A stretch of DNA of 63,867 bases from CAZIQY01 sp964541605 (GCA_964541605.1 CAZIQY010000006.1:1-63867); one strand, 5' to 3'. Shown: positions 35,401 through 44,373, counted from the first letter of the stretch. The notes: generated by a model not told the origin, from the sequence alone. Made by a program: numbers and translations.

Positions 35401-35997
35401 TCACTTCAGGATCTCATAGAACTCCTCGTAGGGCATCTGCGTCAGGTATTTTGGCACGCTGTTGTACCGGTCGAAAAATTCCGGAAGTGCGTGGGATTTC
35501 TCATGGGCATCTTTTGACTCCCAGTAGGTTAGGATGATGTATTTCTTTGGCGTGATTTCCAGGTCATTTTGATTTTCCGGCAGCAGACTCCCCGCCGCAG
35601 AAACGCCCGAAATCTCCAGCACCTTTGATCCGAGGTATCCTTCCATGGCCTCGGTGGCCCTACAGATATCCATCATTCCCCCGAGAAAGAGGTCTTCGTC
35701 CCCCGGCCTTACGGACACAAAGTTCACGGCACAGATGATGTCTCTGCCCTCCTTCTCCATGAGGTCCACATCGTCCACCGGGATAACTTCTGCATCCATG
35801 CCCATCGCCTTTATTTTTTTCATACACAGGGCCGCCCTTGCCCCAGTGTTGCAATATACCCTGAGCTTCCTGCCGCTTAAAATACCGGCATAGTAATGGA
35901 CGTCATACAGGGGAATGTTTATGGCGCCCTTCACATGTTCCTTCACGAATTCCTCTCTCGTTCTGACATCAATAATGATCTCGGGATATTCAGTCAT
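35401..35997 (-). CDS. Rhodanese domain fused to a monooxygenase-like (ABM) domain
   Basis: A 198-residue fusion. Residues 5-90 form a rhodanese-like domain with the conserved IIDVRTREEF opening and an active-site loop YCNTGARA holding Cys49, which would carry a persulfide. Residues 93-198 resemble the antibiotic-biosynthesis-monooxygenase/dimeric alpha-beta barrel fold (YIILTYWESKDAHEKSHA). The pairing suggests sulfur handling linked to a small-molecule or haem-binding barrel, but this is inference. AGGAGG seven bases before ATG 35997 gives a good start. Confidence 0.78.
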   Translation of the reverse strand: MTEYPEIIIDVRTREEFVKEHVKGAINIPLYDVHYYAGILSGRKLRVYCNTGARAALCMKKIKAMGMDAEVIPVDDVDLMEKEGRDIICAVNFVSVRPGDEDLFLGGMMDICRATEAMEGYLGSKVLEISGVSAAGSLLPENQNDLEITPKKYIILTYWESKDAHEKSHALPEFFDRYNSVPKYLTQMPYEEFYEILK

Positions 35998-36033
35998 TGT
36001 GCTTCCTCCTGTGCATTGATTTGTTGTTTACTA

Positions 36034-36170
36034 TTGATGAGTTTGTAAAATGTCGTCATTCCGGCGAAAGCCGGAATCCAGCAGTAAATGTAACTACTGG
36101 GGAGAACCGGATTCCGGATCAAGTCCGGAATGACAAATCAGGGATTTTCGGACTTTTTACGACTGCATCA
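36034..36170. repeat. MITE-like element, copy 2
   Basis: A 137-bp copy of the element at 12792-12945. Left end TTGATGAGTTTGTAAAATGTC, right end GACTTTTTACGACTGCATCA as the inverse: a degenerate terminal inverted repeat. The interior carries TCATTCCGGCGAAAGCCGGA (36057-36076) and an inverse GGATTCCGGATCAAGTCCGG unit. The central 60 bases are almost identical to copy 3 at 48901-49036. Confidence 0.75.
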
Positions 36171-36229
36171 TTACTAACATCAAAAACAATCCGATGGCAA
36201 TGACATATTTTTTTCATTTTCAACCCTGC

Positions 36230-36258
36230 TTGACATACAGGCTATGTCCTCGTATACT
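36230..36258 (+). promoter_or_regulatory. Sigma70-type promoter for the CBS gene
   Basis: TTGACA at 36230-36235 and TATACT at 36253-36258 with a 17-bp spacer. The transcript would begin near 36265, about 79 nt before the start codon. The hexamers match the pckG promoter exactly. Confidence 0.78.
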
Positions 36259-36343
36259 TTCTATTAAACAGAAGAACATTTCAGATTTGGAAAAGATTCG
36301 ATGAATACATTGCATTCACATTTCAAAGCAGGAGGAAGGATAG

Positions 36344-36808
36344 ATGCTCAAAGCGAAGGATATCATGACAAAGGAAATAATCTCGGTTCATCCGGAAACG
36401 GAAGTGATTCAGGCCGCCAGGTTAATGCTTGAACATCACATAAACGGACTGCCGGTCGTTGATGAGGAGGGACGCCTGAAAGGGATTATTTGCCAGTCGG
36501 ATCTTGTCACACAGCAAAAAAAGATACCTCTGCCATCCTTCTTTATCATGCTCGACAGTTATTTCCCCTTAACGTCTCATACCCACATTGAAAAAGAATT
36601 AAAGAAAATAGCCGCAGTTGCGGTGGTCGAAGCCATGACCCCTGATCCTGTAACGGTTGGGCCGGAAACCGGTCTGGAAGACATCGCCACATTGATGGTA
36701 AAAAATAACATTCACACGCTGCCTGTCGTGGATAAGGGAAAGCTGGTTGGCATTATCGGCAAGGAGGATATCTTGCGCACCCTTATGGTGGATGCAAAGA
36801 ACGATTAG
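36344..36808 (+). CDS. Tandem CBS domain protein
   Basis: A 154-residue protein made of two CBS domains: residues 1-58 (MTKEIISVHPETEVIQAARLM, then LPVVDEEGRLKGII) and about 92-150 (MTPDPVTVGPETGLEDIATL, LPVVDKGKLVGIIG). Such pairs bind adenosine nucleotides and regulate a partner protein. No catalytic domain is present. AGGAGGA at 36331-36337 serves ATG 36344. A strong promoter lies upstream and a palindromic repeat cluster follows 17 bp after the stop. Confidence 0.9.
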   Translation: MLKAKDIMTKEIISVHPETEVIQAARLMLEHHINGLPVVDEEGRLKGIICQSDLVTQQKKIPLPSFFIMLDSYFPLTSHTHIEKELKKIAAVAVVEAMTPDPVTVGPETGLEDIATLMVKNNIHTLPVVDKGKLVGIIGKEDILRTLMVDAKND

Positions 36809-36825
36809 ACAATGATTTAAAAAGG

Positions 36826-36973
36826 CTGGATTCCGGATCAAGTCCGGAACGACAACCCTCCTTCTGTCATTCCTGCGAAAGCAGGAATCCATAATTTAAA
36901 GGATCTGTCATTCCTGCGAAAGCAGGAATCCATAATTTAAAGGACTGGATTCCGTGTCAAGCACGGAATGACA
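36826..36973. repeat. Palindromic repeat cluster with a 41-bp tandem duplication
   Basis: Four units in 148 bp. One GGATTCCGGATCAAGTCCGG unit at the start is followed by two identical direct copies of TGTCATTCCTGCGAAAGCAG..ATAATTTAAAGGA with a 41-bp period (36864 and 36905), then an inverted GGATTCCGTGTCAAGCACGG unit ending in AATGACA. The direct duplication looks recent because the copies are identical. Confidence 0.8.
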
Positions 36974-37009
36974 TAGGGGTTGCCCGGATTGACATAGGGT
37001 AGTTCTGAA

Positions 37010-38209
37010 TTATTCCATGACCATATCCGGCGGGACATGAAAAAGTTTCCTTACAACATCTTCAAAATAATCCGGCAGATAACGGTTCCATATCTTGATC
37101 GGCAAATCGCCAAGCTCAGCCCTGGGCGATGCCGGGAAGGTAAACAGATATTCCATCAGGTACTCGATGTTCTTCGCCAGATGACCGCAGTACGGCTGAT
37201 GCAGCCGCTGCTCTATAATCCGGTCTTCATGCATGCACCTGCCGATTTCGCTCTCCAGCATTTCCTGGTAGTTGGAAACGATGATCTCAAGACAGATACT
37301 GTCTTCCCCCGTCCTCACGAAATCCGCAAATTTCTGATTTAAATTATCCGGATTCAGTCCTCTTTTCTGCATGATATTGATGATTTTACGTCCGAGGGGA
37401 TCGATGAGCAACTGCTCTTTGGGCGGAGAAAAACGCAGGAGCAGGTTTGTGGCATTGTATTTTCCGGTATGCCTTTCCTCCTCGACCACCTCGCAGTGAT
37501 CCATATCGGAAAGCAATGCAAGCAGGCGATGTTGATTGGCGTCTTCCAGTATGACCTTCATGCCTGCCACGTCGTTGATCACCATTTTGCGTTCGTCCTG
37601 AATCTTTCTTCCGTGCTTAAAGTCTTCAAGCAGTCGATTTTCCGCCTTGAGGAACTCTTCAAACATTTCTTCCTGCGGTGTCAATAACTGGTGTCTCGGG
37701 ATGCCGAGGCGTCTGGCACGGTCATCCGCGAGAAGATCTGCATGCCTTTTAATCGTATCGTACATCCAGTCGATGATCCGCCTGGCCCCCTTCTCCGCCA
37801 GGCGGTGCACACGCTTGATACGGCTGGAGCCGATGTATTCGTCAAAGCCGTCCCTCTGAATAAAAAACAAGGTCGCGTGAAAGGGGGTTTCCCGGTAGAA
37901 CCGTCCCGGCTCCATCTGATAATTTGAAATCAATTCTTCGATCCGCTCATTGCGATAAGTCGGATTAACGATAATGATATCCTTTAGATCGCTCTTCAGA
38001 GTGGCAGGCTTTGTTTGCAAAACGGAATGATGTAATGCCATGAAAAGGTTTTGGGAAAATATTTTCAGGTAGCGCGAAACGTAAACATTATTGAAATGAA
38101 CAATCTGTGTTATCAGATTCGTGTCGGACGGATGGACATCACCATACATCCAGCGGAGGATAATGTCACTGAGAACTTCCCGGTGCAGATAACTGTTGAT
38201 GGTAATCAT
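37010..38209 (-). CDS. Protein of unknown function (possible nucleotidyltransferase-like)
   Basis: A 399-residue protein with no signal peptide. It is not recognised with confidence. The segment around KMVINDVAGMKVILED, followed by a Tyr/Asn-rich KYNATNLLLRFSP stretch, is reminiscent of the RelA/SpoT synthetase fold, but key residues are not clearly conserved, so I do not call it a (p)ppGpp synthetase. The open frame reaches TTG 38275, but a promoter lies inside that extension and AGGACGG precedes ATG 38209, so I use the latter. The ABC exporter genes are divergent. Confidence 0.55.
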   Translation of the reverse strand: MITINSYLHREVLSDIILRWMYGDVHPSDTNLITQIVHFNNVYVSRYLKIFSQNLFMALHHSVLQTKPATLKSDLKDIIIVNPTYRNERIEELISNYQMEPGRFYRETPFHATLFFIQRDGFDEYIGSSRIKRVHRLAEKGARRIIDWMYDTIKRHADLLADDRARRLGIPRHQLLTPQEEMFEEFLKAENRLLEDFKHGRKIQDERKMVINDVAGMKVILEDANQHRLLALLSDMDHCEVVEEERHTGKYNATNLLLRFSPPKEQLLIDPLGRKIINIMQKRGLNPDNLNQKFADFVRTGEDSICLEIIVSNYQEMLESEIGRCMHEDRIIEQRLHQPYCGHLAKNIEYLMEYLFTFPASPRAELGDLPIKIWNRYLPDYFEDVVRKLFHVPPDMVME

Positions 38210-38245
38210 GGTACCCCGTCCTGACAGATTATTTCTTGTTCTGCC

Positions 38246-38275
38246 TTTATAGCAGAATATTTCCGTATCAATCAA
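38246..38275 (-). promoter_or_regulatory. Likely promoter of the 399-residue gene
   Basis: On the minus strand TTGATT (38275 to 38270) and TATAAA (38251 to 38246) are separated by 18 bp. The predicted start of transcription is near 38240, giving a short leader to ATG 38209. It lies in the longer open frame, against the TTG start at 38275. Confidence 0.5.
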
Positions 38276-38370
38276 CTCTCAAAATTCATTATTGATTGAC
38301 AAATAACTGATAATTTATAAAACTGCGCCGTGCAGGAACATCCATCATTTAAAACGGAGTGCATCGGTAC

Positions 38371-39588
38371 ATGGCCAATGAAGATCTCTCCAAGCTGAAG
38401 ATTGAAAAGTCGTCAAGATTCAAACAATCATTGGGCCAGAAAAAGATCCTGTACGGCACCGTAGCGGCCGGCTTGGTTCTACTGATTATTTTTCTCTATA
38501 TGGGGGGGGTCATCGCGCGGTCCGTTTCCGTGGAAGCTGTCAGTGTCTCCCGCATCTACCCAGCCCAGACTTTTTCTTCATTAAACGCAAGCGGTTATGT
38601 GGTTGCGCAGCGCAAAGCGGCAGTGGCGTCGAAAATCACCGGCCGGCTCGTGTCTTTGCTGGTATCGGAAGGAAGCCGGGTGAAGAAGGGTCAGATCATA
38701 GCCCGGCTGGAAAATGAAGACGCCGTTGCTGCCAGAGAGCAGGCAAAGGCCAATCGCACTGTGGCCCAGGCAAATATTGAGCAGGCAAAAGCGGAAATGA
38801 CCGAAGCCATGCTTGCCTTCAATCGAAACAAACGGTTAATCGTGAATGGTTCCATATCAAAGATGGAATATGAGAATTCCGAAATTCGCTGTAACCGTTC
38901 AAAAGCTGCCGTGTCTTCGGCCGAAGCAAGCCTGAAAGCCGCCACTGCGGCGCTGCAGGCAGCCACCGTAGCTGAGGAATATGCTTTGATCAAAGCGCCG
39001 TTTGATGCCGTCGTATTGACAAAAAACGCCGACATTGGCGATATTGTTACCCCTCTTGGCGCCGCTGCAAATGCCAAGGCCGCTGTGGTAACCATAGCGG
39101 ACATGAACTCTCTGGAAGTCGAGGCCGATGTTTCCGAATCCAGCCTCTACCTGCTGAAAGTCGGCCAGCCCTGCCAGATTCAACTGGATGCCATACCGGA
39201 TTCACGCTTTCGTGGCGTCATTCGAACCATTGTTCCGACAGCCGATCGCGCAAAGGCGACGGTGATGGTCAAGGTCGGATTTGTTGACACTGATCCCCGT
39301 ATCCTGCCGGAGATGAGCGCCAAAGTCGCCTTTCTTTCCCGCCTGGTCAAACCCGAGGAAATGAAGCCCCGTATAGTTGTAAATTCCGGAGCGCTTGTTG
39401 CCCGGGGAAATCAGCAAATCGCCTTTCTCGTTGCAGGAAACCAGGTGGTTGAAACGCCCGTCCAAGCAGGAGAGCCGTTCGGAGAATTCGTGGAAGTTGT
39501 TTCCGGATTGAAAGAAGGAGACCGGGTCGTCATAAAACCTTTAAAAGAGCTGAAAAACGGCACGAAGATCAAGCTGGCCGAGAAGTAA
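38371..39588 (+). CDS. ABC exporter periplasmic adaptor (HlyD/MacA family)
   Basis: A 405-residue membrane-fusion protein. A single N-terminal membrane segment (about residues 26-46, LVLLIIFLYMGGVIA) anchors a periplasmic part with a biotinyl-lipoyl-like domain (GSRVKKGQIIARLE), a coiled-coil hairpin rich in Ala, and a beta-barrel. It would bridge the permeases below to an outer-membrane channel. GGAG at 38356-38359 is best spaced for ATG 38371; the GTG at 38359 overlaps that site. It forms an operon with the ATPase (1-base overlap) and two permeases. Confidence 0.88.
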   Translation: MANEDLSKLKIEKSSRFKQSLGQKKILYGTVAAGLVLLIIFLYMGGVIARSVSVEAVSVSRIYPAQTFSSLNASGYVVAQRKAAVASKITGRLVSLLVSEGSRVKKGQIIARLENEDAVAAREQAKANRTVAQANIEQAKAEMTEAMLAFNRNKRLIVNGSISKMEYENSEIRCNRSKAAVSSAEASLKAATAALQAATVAEEYALIKAPFDAVVLTKNADIGDIVTPLGAAANAKAAVVTIADMNSLEVEADVSESSLYLLKVGQPCQIQLDAIPDSRFRGVIRTIVPTADRAKATVMVKVGFVDTDPRILPEMSAKVAFLSRLVKPEEMKPRIVVNSGALVARGNQQIAFLVAGNQVVETPVQAGEPFGEFVEVVSGLKEGDRVVIKPLKELKNGTKIKLAEK

Positions 39589-40280
39589 TGGAAAAGACAG
39601 AACCGGTCGTTGAAATCATCAATATTAAAAAGACCTACCGGCGCGGCCCGCACGTTATTCCCGTTCTTAATGACATTTCCTTTGCCATCGCGAAAGGCGA
39701 GTTTATGGCTCTCATGGGTCCTTCCGGTTCCGGCAAGAGTACGCTTCTTAACCTTATCGCCGGGATCGACAAGGCAGACAGCGGCGCCATCCGTGTGGGC
39801 GGAATCGACATCACAACACTTTCTGAAACGGAACTTGCCCAGTGGCGATCCAATCATGTTGGGTTCATCTTCCAGTTTTACAACCTTATTCCTGTTCTGA
39901 CGGCGTTTGAAAACGTTGAGCTTCCGCTTCATTTAACAGGCCTATCCGCAAAAGAAAGAAAAGATCATGTGGAAATGGCGCTCGGTGTGGTTCATCTCAA
40001 AGAGCGAATGGATCATTACCCCGGACAGCTTTCCGGGGGTGAACAGCAACGGGTGGCCATTGCGCGGGCCATCGTGACGGATCCGACCATTCTCGTAGCT
40101 GACGAACCGACAGGTGATCTGGATCGACAGTCCGCGGAGGAGATTCTGGGCCTGATGGAAAATCTGAACGAAGAATCGGGCAAGACCATCATCATGGTAA
40201 CCCACGATCCGCGTGCCGCTCAAAAGGCAAAGGTCATCCGCTATCTCGAAAAGGGTTTTTTGAGCAATGCTCATCCTTAA
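39588..40280 (+). CDS. ABC transporter ATP-binding protein (MacB/LolD type)
   Basis: A 230-residue ATPase with Walker A GPSGSGKST, Q-loop (FIFQFYNLIP), signature LSGGEQQRVAIARAI, Walker B ILVADEPTGDLD and H-loop VTHD. The short linear architecture and ELPLHLTGLS segment match the LolD/MacB group of lipoprotein or peptide/drug exporters. Its start shares one base with the adaptor stop and it overlaps the first permease by 14 bp. Confidence 0.94.
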   Translation: MEKTEPVVEIINIKKTYRRGPHVIPVLNDISFAIAKGEFMALMGPSGSGKSTLLNLIAGIDKADSGAIRVGGIDITTLSETELAQWRSNHVGFIFQFYNLIPVLTAFENVELPLHLTGLSAKERKDHVEMALGVVHLKERMDHYPGQLSGGEQQRVAIARAIVTDPTILVADEPTGDLDRQSAEEILGLMENLNEESGKTIIMVTHDPRAAQKAKVIRYLEKGFLSNAHP

Positions 40281-41424
40281 ACTTATCCTGAGAAATGCTT
40301 TTCGTCACAAACTTCGCACGGTACTCACCATTGTCAGCATTACCATTGCTATTCTGGCCTTCGGTCTCTTGCGTACAGTGGTCAGCGCCTGGTATGCCGG
40401 TGTGGCGGCGTCTTCCGCCAGCCGATTGATTACCCGGAATGCCATATCTCTTGTTTTCCCTCTCCCCATTTCCTACAAGGATAAAATCCGTCAGATCAGC
40501 GGTGTCAAAACCATCTCCTACGGAAACTGGTTTGGAGGGGTGTATATCGAAGAAAAAAACTTTTTCGCTAATTTTGCGGTGGAACCCTCGACCTACCTCG
40601 ATCTCTATCCGGAATTTAATCTAACACCGGATGAAACAAAGGCTTTTCTGCATGACCGCAAAGGGTTTGTTGCGGGGCGGAAACTTGCGGACAAGTATAG
40701 CTGGCAAATCGGCTCCCTGGTCACCCTGAAAGGAACAATTTTCCCCGGAAACTGGGACTTTGTGCTTCGGGGCATCTACCGGGGTAAAGATAAGACCATC
40801 GATGAGACGCAGTTTTTCTTCCACTGGGACTACCTCAATGAAACCATGAAGAAAATGGCGCCCCGCCGGGCGGACCAGGTCGGCTTTTATATGATAGGCG
40901 TGACACGTCCGGAGCTTGCTGCCGACGTCGCTGTTTCCATCGACAGCACGTTCAAGAACTCTCTGGCAGAGACATTGACCGAAACAGAGAAGGCGTTTCA
41001 GCTCAGTTTTGTTTCCATGACGGAGGCGATCGTTACAGTCATAGAAATTGTCTCGCTCATTATCATCTTTATTATCATGGCGGTGGTTGCAAACACGATG
41101 GTCATGACCACGAGAGAGCGTATTGGAGAATACGCCGTATTGAAAACCCTTGGCTTCGGAGGATGGCATATCGCCGTTCTCATTTTTGGCGAGTCTCTGC
41201 TGATTACGCTGCTGGGCTGTCTCTTGGGGATAGCCTCCACGTTTCCGACAGCACACGCCTTCGGGGAGAGCATGGGAACCTTCTTGCCTGTATTTAACGT
41301 GGAAACGAAGACCGTTGCCCTTGATTTTATTGCGGCCCTTTCTGTCGGTCTTGTGGCGGCGGTAATACCGGTCAGACGGGCCATCGGCATCCGCATTGCC
41401 GACGGACTGAGGAGGATCGGTTAG
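40267..41424 (+). CDS. ABC transporter permease 1 (FtsX/MacB fold)
   Basis: A 385-residue permease with one N-terminal membrane helix, a periplasmic MacB-like domain of about 200 residues, and three C-terminal helices (IVTVIEIVSLIIIFIIMA, then a helix at about 305-330 and another near the end). The cytoplasmic segment TTRERIGEYAVLKTLGFG is the coupling region typical of FtsX-like permeases. It precedes permease 2 without a gap. Confidence 0.9.
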   Translation: MLILKLILRNAFRHKLRTVLTIVSITIAILAFGLLRTVVSAWYAGVAASSASRLITRNAISLVFPLPISYKDKIRQISGVKTISYGNWFGGVYIEEKNFFANFAVEPSTYLDLYPEFNLTPDETKAFLHDRKGFVAGRKLADKYSWQIGSLVTLKGTIFPGNWDFVLRGIYRGKDKTIDETQFFFHWDYLNETMKKMAPRRADQVGFYMIGVTRPELAADVAVSIDSTFKNSLAETLTETEKAFQLSFVSMTEAIVTVIEIVSLIIIFIIMAVVANTMVMTTRERIGEYAVLKTLGFGGWHIAVLIFGESLLITLLGCLLGIASTFPTAHAFGESMGTFLPVFNVETKTVALDFIAALSVGLVAAVIPVRRAIGIRIADGLRRIG

Positions 41425-42591
41425 ATGGCCATCCCTTTTTCCTACAGCATGCGCAACCTGCTGACCAGGCGGCTGACAACGGTATTGACAGCCGGGGGGA
41501 TGGCGCTGGTAGTTTTTGTCTTCAGCACGATTCTCATGCTCTCGGACGGCCTGCGGAAAACGCTGGTTGAAACCGGATCGTATGACAACGTGGTGGTCAT
41601 ACGGAAAGGATCGTCCACGGAGGTACAGAGCGGGATTGAAAGGGAGCAGGCAAATATTGTTGAAACAGAACCGGAGATCGCCATCGGCCGGGACGGCAGA
41701 AAACTCCTGGCAAAGGAACTTGTGGTACTGATCAATCTTCCCAATAAAGACGGCGACAAGCCGTCAAACGTAATCATTCGCGGGATCAATTCAAGTTCCG
41801 TCCCCCTCAGGCCCCAGATCAGGCTCGTAGAGGGACGTCTGCCCCGCCCGGGTTCAACGGAGATTGTTGTAGGCAGAAGCATCTACAGAACGTTTAAAAA
41901 CGTCGGCATTAACGAAAGCGTCTGCTGCGGTTTGCGCAACTGGCGAGTTGTGGGAATATTTGATGCGGGGAGCACCGCTTTCAGTTCCGAGATATGGGGT
42001 GATGCGGACCAGCTTATGCAGGCGTTCAGAAGGCCTGTTTATTCCTCCGTCATTTTTAAATTACGCGATCCCGTAAAATTCGATACGATCAAATCCCGGA
42101 TCGAAAGCGATCCCCGTCTGACGCTGGATGCGAGGCGGGAAACAAAATACTATCTGGATCAATCTGAAGTCATGGCGAAATTCCTGAAAATCCTTGGTTT
42201 TTCGCTGACGCTGATTTTCTCCATAGGCGCCGTCATTGGTGCGATGATCACTATGTATGCCGCGGTTGCGAGCCGGACACAGGAAATAGGCACCCTTCGA
42301 TCACTTGGCTTTCGAAGAAGAAGTATTCTGGCCGCGTTTATACTTGAATCGCTGATCCTTGGCTTCATAGGGGGCTTTGTGGGGCTCTTCATTGCTTCTT
42401 TTATGCAATTTATTACCATATCCACCATAAATTTTCAGACATTTGCGGAACTGGCGTTCAGCTTTGTCCTGACCATTGAAAACATGATTCAGGCCATGGC
42501 CTTTTCTCTTATCATGGGTCTTCTGGGTGGTGTTCTGCCGGCCATCAGAGCCTCGAGAATGAACATTGTGGAGGCTCTCCGCACTGTATAA
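41425..42591 (+). CDS. ABC transporter permease 2 (FtsX/MacB fold)
   Basis: A 388-residue permease with the same layout as the gene upstream: N-terminal helix, MacB-type periplasmic domain, three C-terminal helices and ASRTQEIGTLRSLGFRRR as the coupling segment. Its start follows the preceding stop directly. Two different permeases with one ATPase suggest a heterodimeric exporter. Substrate could be a lipid, lipoprotein, peptide or drug. Confidence 0.9.
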   Translation: MAIPFSYSMRNLLTRRLTTVLTAGGMALVVFVFSTILMLSDGLRKTLVETGSYDNVVVIRKGSSTEVQSGIEREQANIVETEPEIAIGRDGRKLLAKELVVLINLPNKDGDKPSNVIIRGINSSSVPLRPQIRLVEGRLPRPGSTEIVVGRSIYRTFKNVGINESVCCGLRNWRVVGIFDAGSTAFSSEIWGDADQLMQAFRRPVYSSVIFKLRDPVKFDTIKSRIESDPRLTLDARRETKYYLDQSEVMAKFLKILGFSLTLIFSIGAVIGAMITMYAAVASRTQEIGTLRSLGFRRRSILAAFILESLILGFIGGFVGLFIASFMQFITISTINFQTFAELAFSFVLTIENMIQAMAFSLIMGLLGGVLPAIRASRMNIVEALRTV

Positions 42592-42629
42592 CCAGAAGCA
42601 TACTACTAAAGCCATGACAGGTGACTTAC

Positions 42630-43985
42630 ATGCAGCGTGAATTCAGAGTCCTCTCCCCCACGGCCATTTTAGGTTATGGCTTCCCACAGCGTTCTTTCGA
42701 AAAGGGAATGAAAAAAAAACCGCATCTGATTGCCGTCGACGCCGGCAGCACTGATCCGGGACCTTATTATCTGGGCTCCGGTAAATCGTTTACCTCCTTG
42801 CCCGCAGTCAAGCGCGACCTTGAATTCATGCTTACGGCAGCTGTCGGAACAGCCATTCCCCTGATTATCGGCACAGCGGGCGGCGCCGGAGCACGTCCTC
42901 ACGTTGAGTGGACCGAAAATATCATTCAGGAAATTGCCCGTGAAAGAGGGTTGTCATTTCGTATGGCCATCATTCACGCGGATATCGGAAAAGATGATGT
43001 GCTGGCCGCAATGGATCAGGGGCGCATTTCTCCCCTCTTCCCCGCACCCTTAATCGGACATGACGAGATTGAAAAGAGTGCCCGGATTGTCGCGCAAATG
43101 GGCTCTGAACCGGTAATCGAAGCGTTAAAACTTGGCTGTCAGATCATCTTGTGCGGACGCTGCTACGATCCCGTTCCCTTCGCAGCGCCGGCCATTCGGC
43201 GGGGATACGATCCTGCCCTTGCATTTCATATGGGCAAGATTCTCGAATGCGCCGCCATCGCAGCTTCGCCGGGGAGCGGCAGCGATTGCGTGATGGGAAC
43301 TCTTTATGACGACAGCTTTGTTCTTGAAGCCCTGAATGAAGAGAGAATTTTTACCCGAATTTCGACATCAGCGCATACGCTCTACGAAAAATCAGACCCC
43401 TACCATCTGCCCGGGCCCGGCGGCGCTCTTGATCTCAGAGACAGCCGCTTCGATGCCATAGAGGAAGGTTGCGTTCGAGTTTCCGGCACACGTTTTCTGA
43501 TTTCCGACCCTTACACGGTCAAGCTGGAGGGCGTGAAATCCGCCGGCTTCCGGACCATATCCATCTGCGGCATCCGGGATCCTGTTTTGATCCGGCAGAT
43601 TGATCCGGTCCTCGATCAAATCCGGGACCGGGTGAAAAATGAGCTGCACCATCGTTGGGAAATCCTGTTTCATCTGTATGGGAAAAACGGCGTTATGGGT
43701 GCAATGGAGCCGGAAAAAGAACCTCTTCCCCATGAAATCGGGCTGGTCATGGAGGTCGTTTCCCCTAGTCAATCGGAATCGGAAGCCATATGCGCCTATG
43801 CGCGAAGCAGCCTGCTCCACTACGGATATCCGGGACGCATTTCAACAGCGGGAAATGTAGCCTTTCTCTACAGCCCTTCCGATATGGCATGCGGCGAGGT
43901 GTATGAATTCAACATCTACCACCTGATGTCAGTGGATGATCCTCTGCGACTTTTCCCGATAACGGTTCGGGAGGTGCAACCGTGA
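42630..43985 (+). CDS. Acyclic terpene utilization AtuA/DUF1446 family protein
   Basis: A 451-residue protein with features of the AtuA-like DUF1446 family, such as LIAVDAGSTDPGPYYLGSG, GTAGGAGARPHVEW and GRCYDPVPFAAPAIRRGYDP. The reaction is not established. Some members occur in acyclic terpene or branched acid degradation gene clusters. ATG 42630 has AGGTG seven bases before it; GTG 42621 is inside that site. Its stop overlaps the DUF4387 gene by 4 bp, the recurrent partner. Confidence 0.8.
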   Translation: MQREFRVLSPTAILGYGFPQRSFEKGMKKKPHLIAVDAGSTDPGPYYLGSGKSFTSLPAVKRDLEFMLTAAVGTAIPLIIGTAGGAGARPHVEWTENIIQEIARERGLSFRMAIIHADIGKDDVLAAMDQGRISPLFPAPLIGHDEIEKSARIVAQMGSEPVIEALKLGCQIILCGRCYDPVPFAAPAIRRGYDPALAFHMGKILECAAIAASPGSGSDCVMGTLYDDSFVLEALNEERIFTRISTSAHTLYEKSDPYHLPGPGGALDLRDSRFDAIEEGCVRVSGTRFLISDPYTVKLEGVKSAGFRTISICGIRDPVLIRQIDPVLDQIRDRVKNELHHRWEILFHLYGKNGVMGAMEPEKEPLPHEIGLVMEVVSPSQSESEAICAYARSSLLHYGYPGRISTAGNVAFLYSPSDMACGEVYEFNIYHLMSVDDPLRLFPITVREVQP

Positions 43986-44341
43986 AAACGCCATCTCTTA
44001 CCGATATCGCGGCCATTATCCGCAGCAAGAATGCGGGACCCTATGAACTGACTCTCGATATTCTTTTCAAGAATGAAATGTATTACCGTCATGTGAAAGA
44101 GATCGGCTTTTTCAATGCTGAACTTGTATCTCAACTATATGGTATAACTGTCGATAAAATAATAAGAATCGTTTACTTCGATCCGGCGTGGGCTGTCAAG
44201 ATCACCCTGATCCGTCCCGTTGTTTCCGGATCGATCGGCGATACGGATATTTATGGCGCTCAGCAGCATGCGCCGCTTCTTTTGCTTGAAGTGCCTATCG
44301 GCGATTTGCCGGAGGTAAGACCAACCTGCATTTCATTTTAA
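43982..44341 (+). CDS. DUF4387 family protein, partner of the AtuA-like gene
   Basis: A 119-residue cytosolic protein with IIRSKNAGPYELTLDI, VDKIIRIVYFDPAWAVKITL and a central RPVVSGSIGDTDIYGAQQHA motif, the pattern of DUF4387. Members are nearly always next to, or fused with, a DUF1446 protein, so the two probably form one enzyme or complex. Overlaps the upstream gene by 4 bp (ATGA-type coupling). Confidence 0.8.
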   Translation: MKTPSLTDIAAIIRSKNAGPYELTLDILFKNEMYYRHVKEIGFFNAELVSQLYGITVDKIIRIVYFDPAWAVKITLIRPVVSGSIGDTDIYGAQQHAPLLLLEVPIGDLPEVRPTCISF

Positions 44342-44373
44342 GTTTCCAAAGCATGATCAAAGGAGAACGTGAC

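Noticed and set aside
12829..36973. The repeats as a CRISPR array
   Set aside because: Units are scattered, vary in sequence, occur in both orientations and have no regular unique spacers or cas genes.
37010..38275. Calling the 399-residue protein a (p)ppGpp synthetase
   Set aside because: Resemblance is limited to short segments; catalytic residues of RelA/SpoT are not convincingly present.
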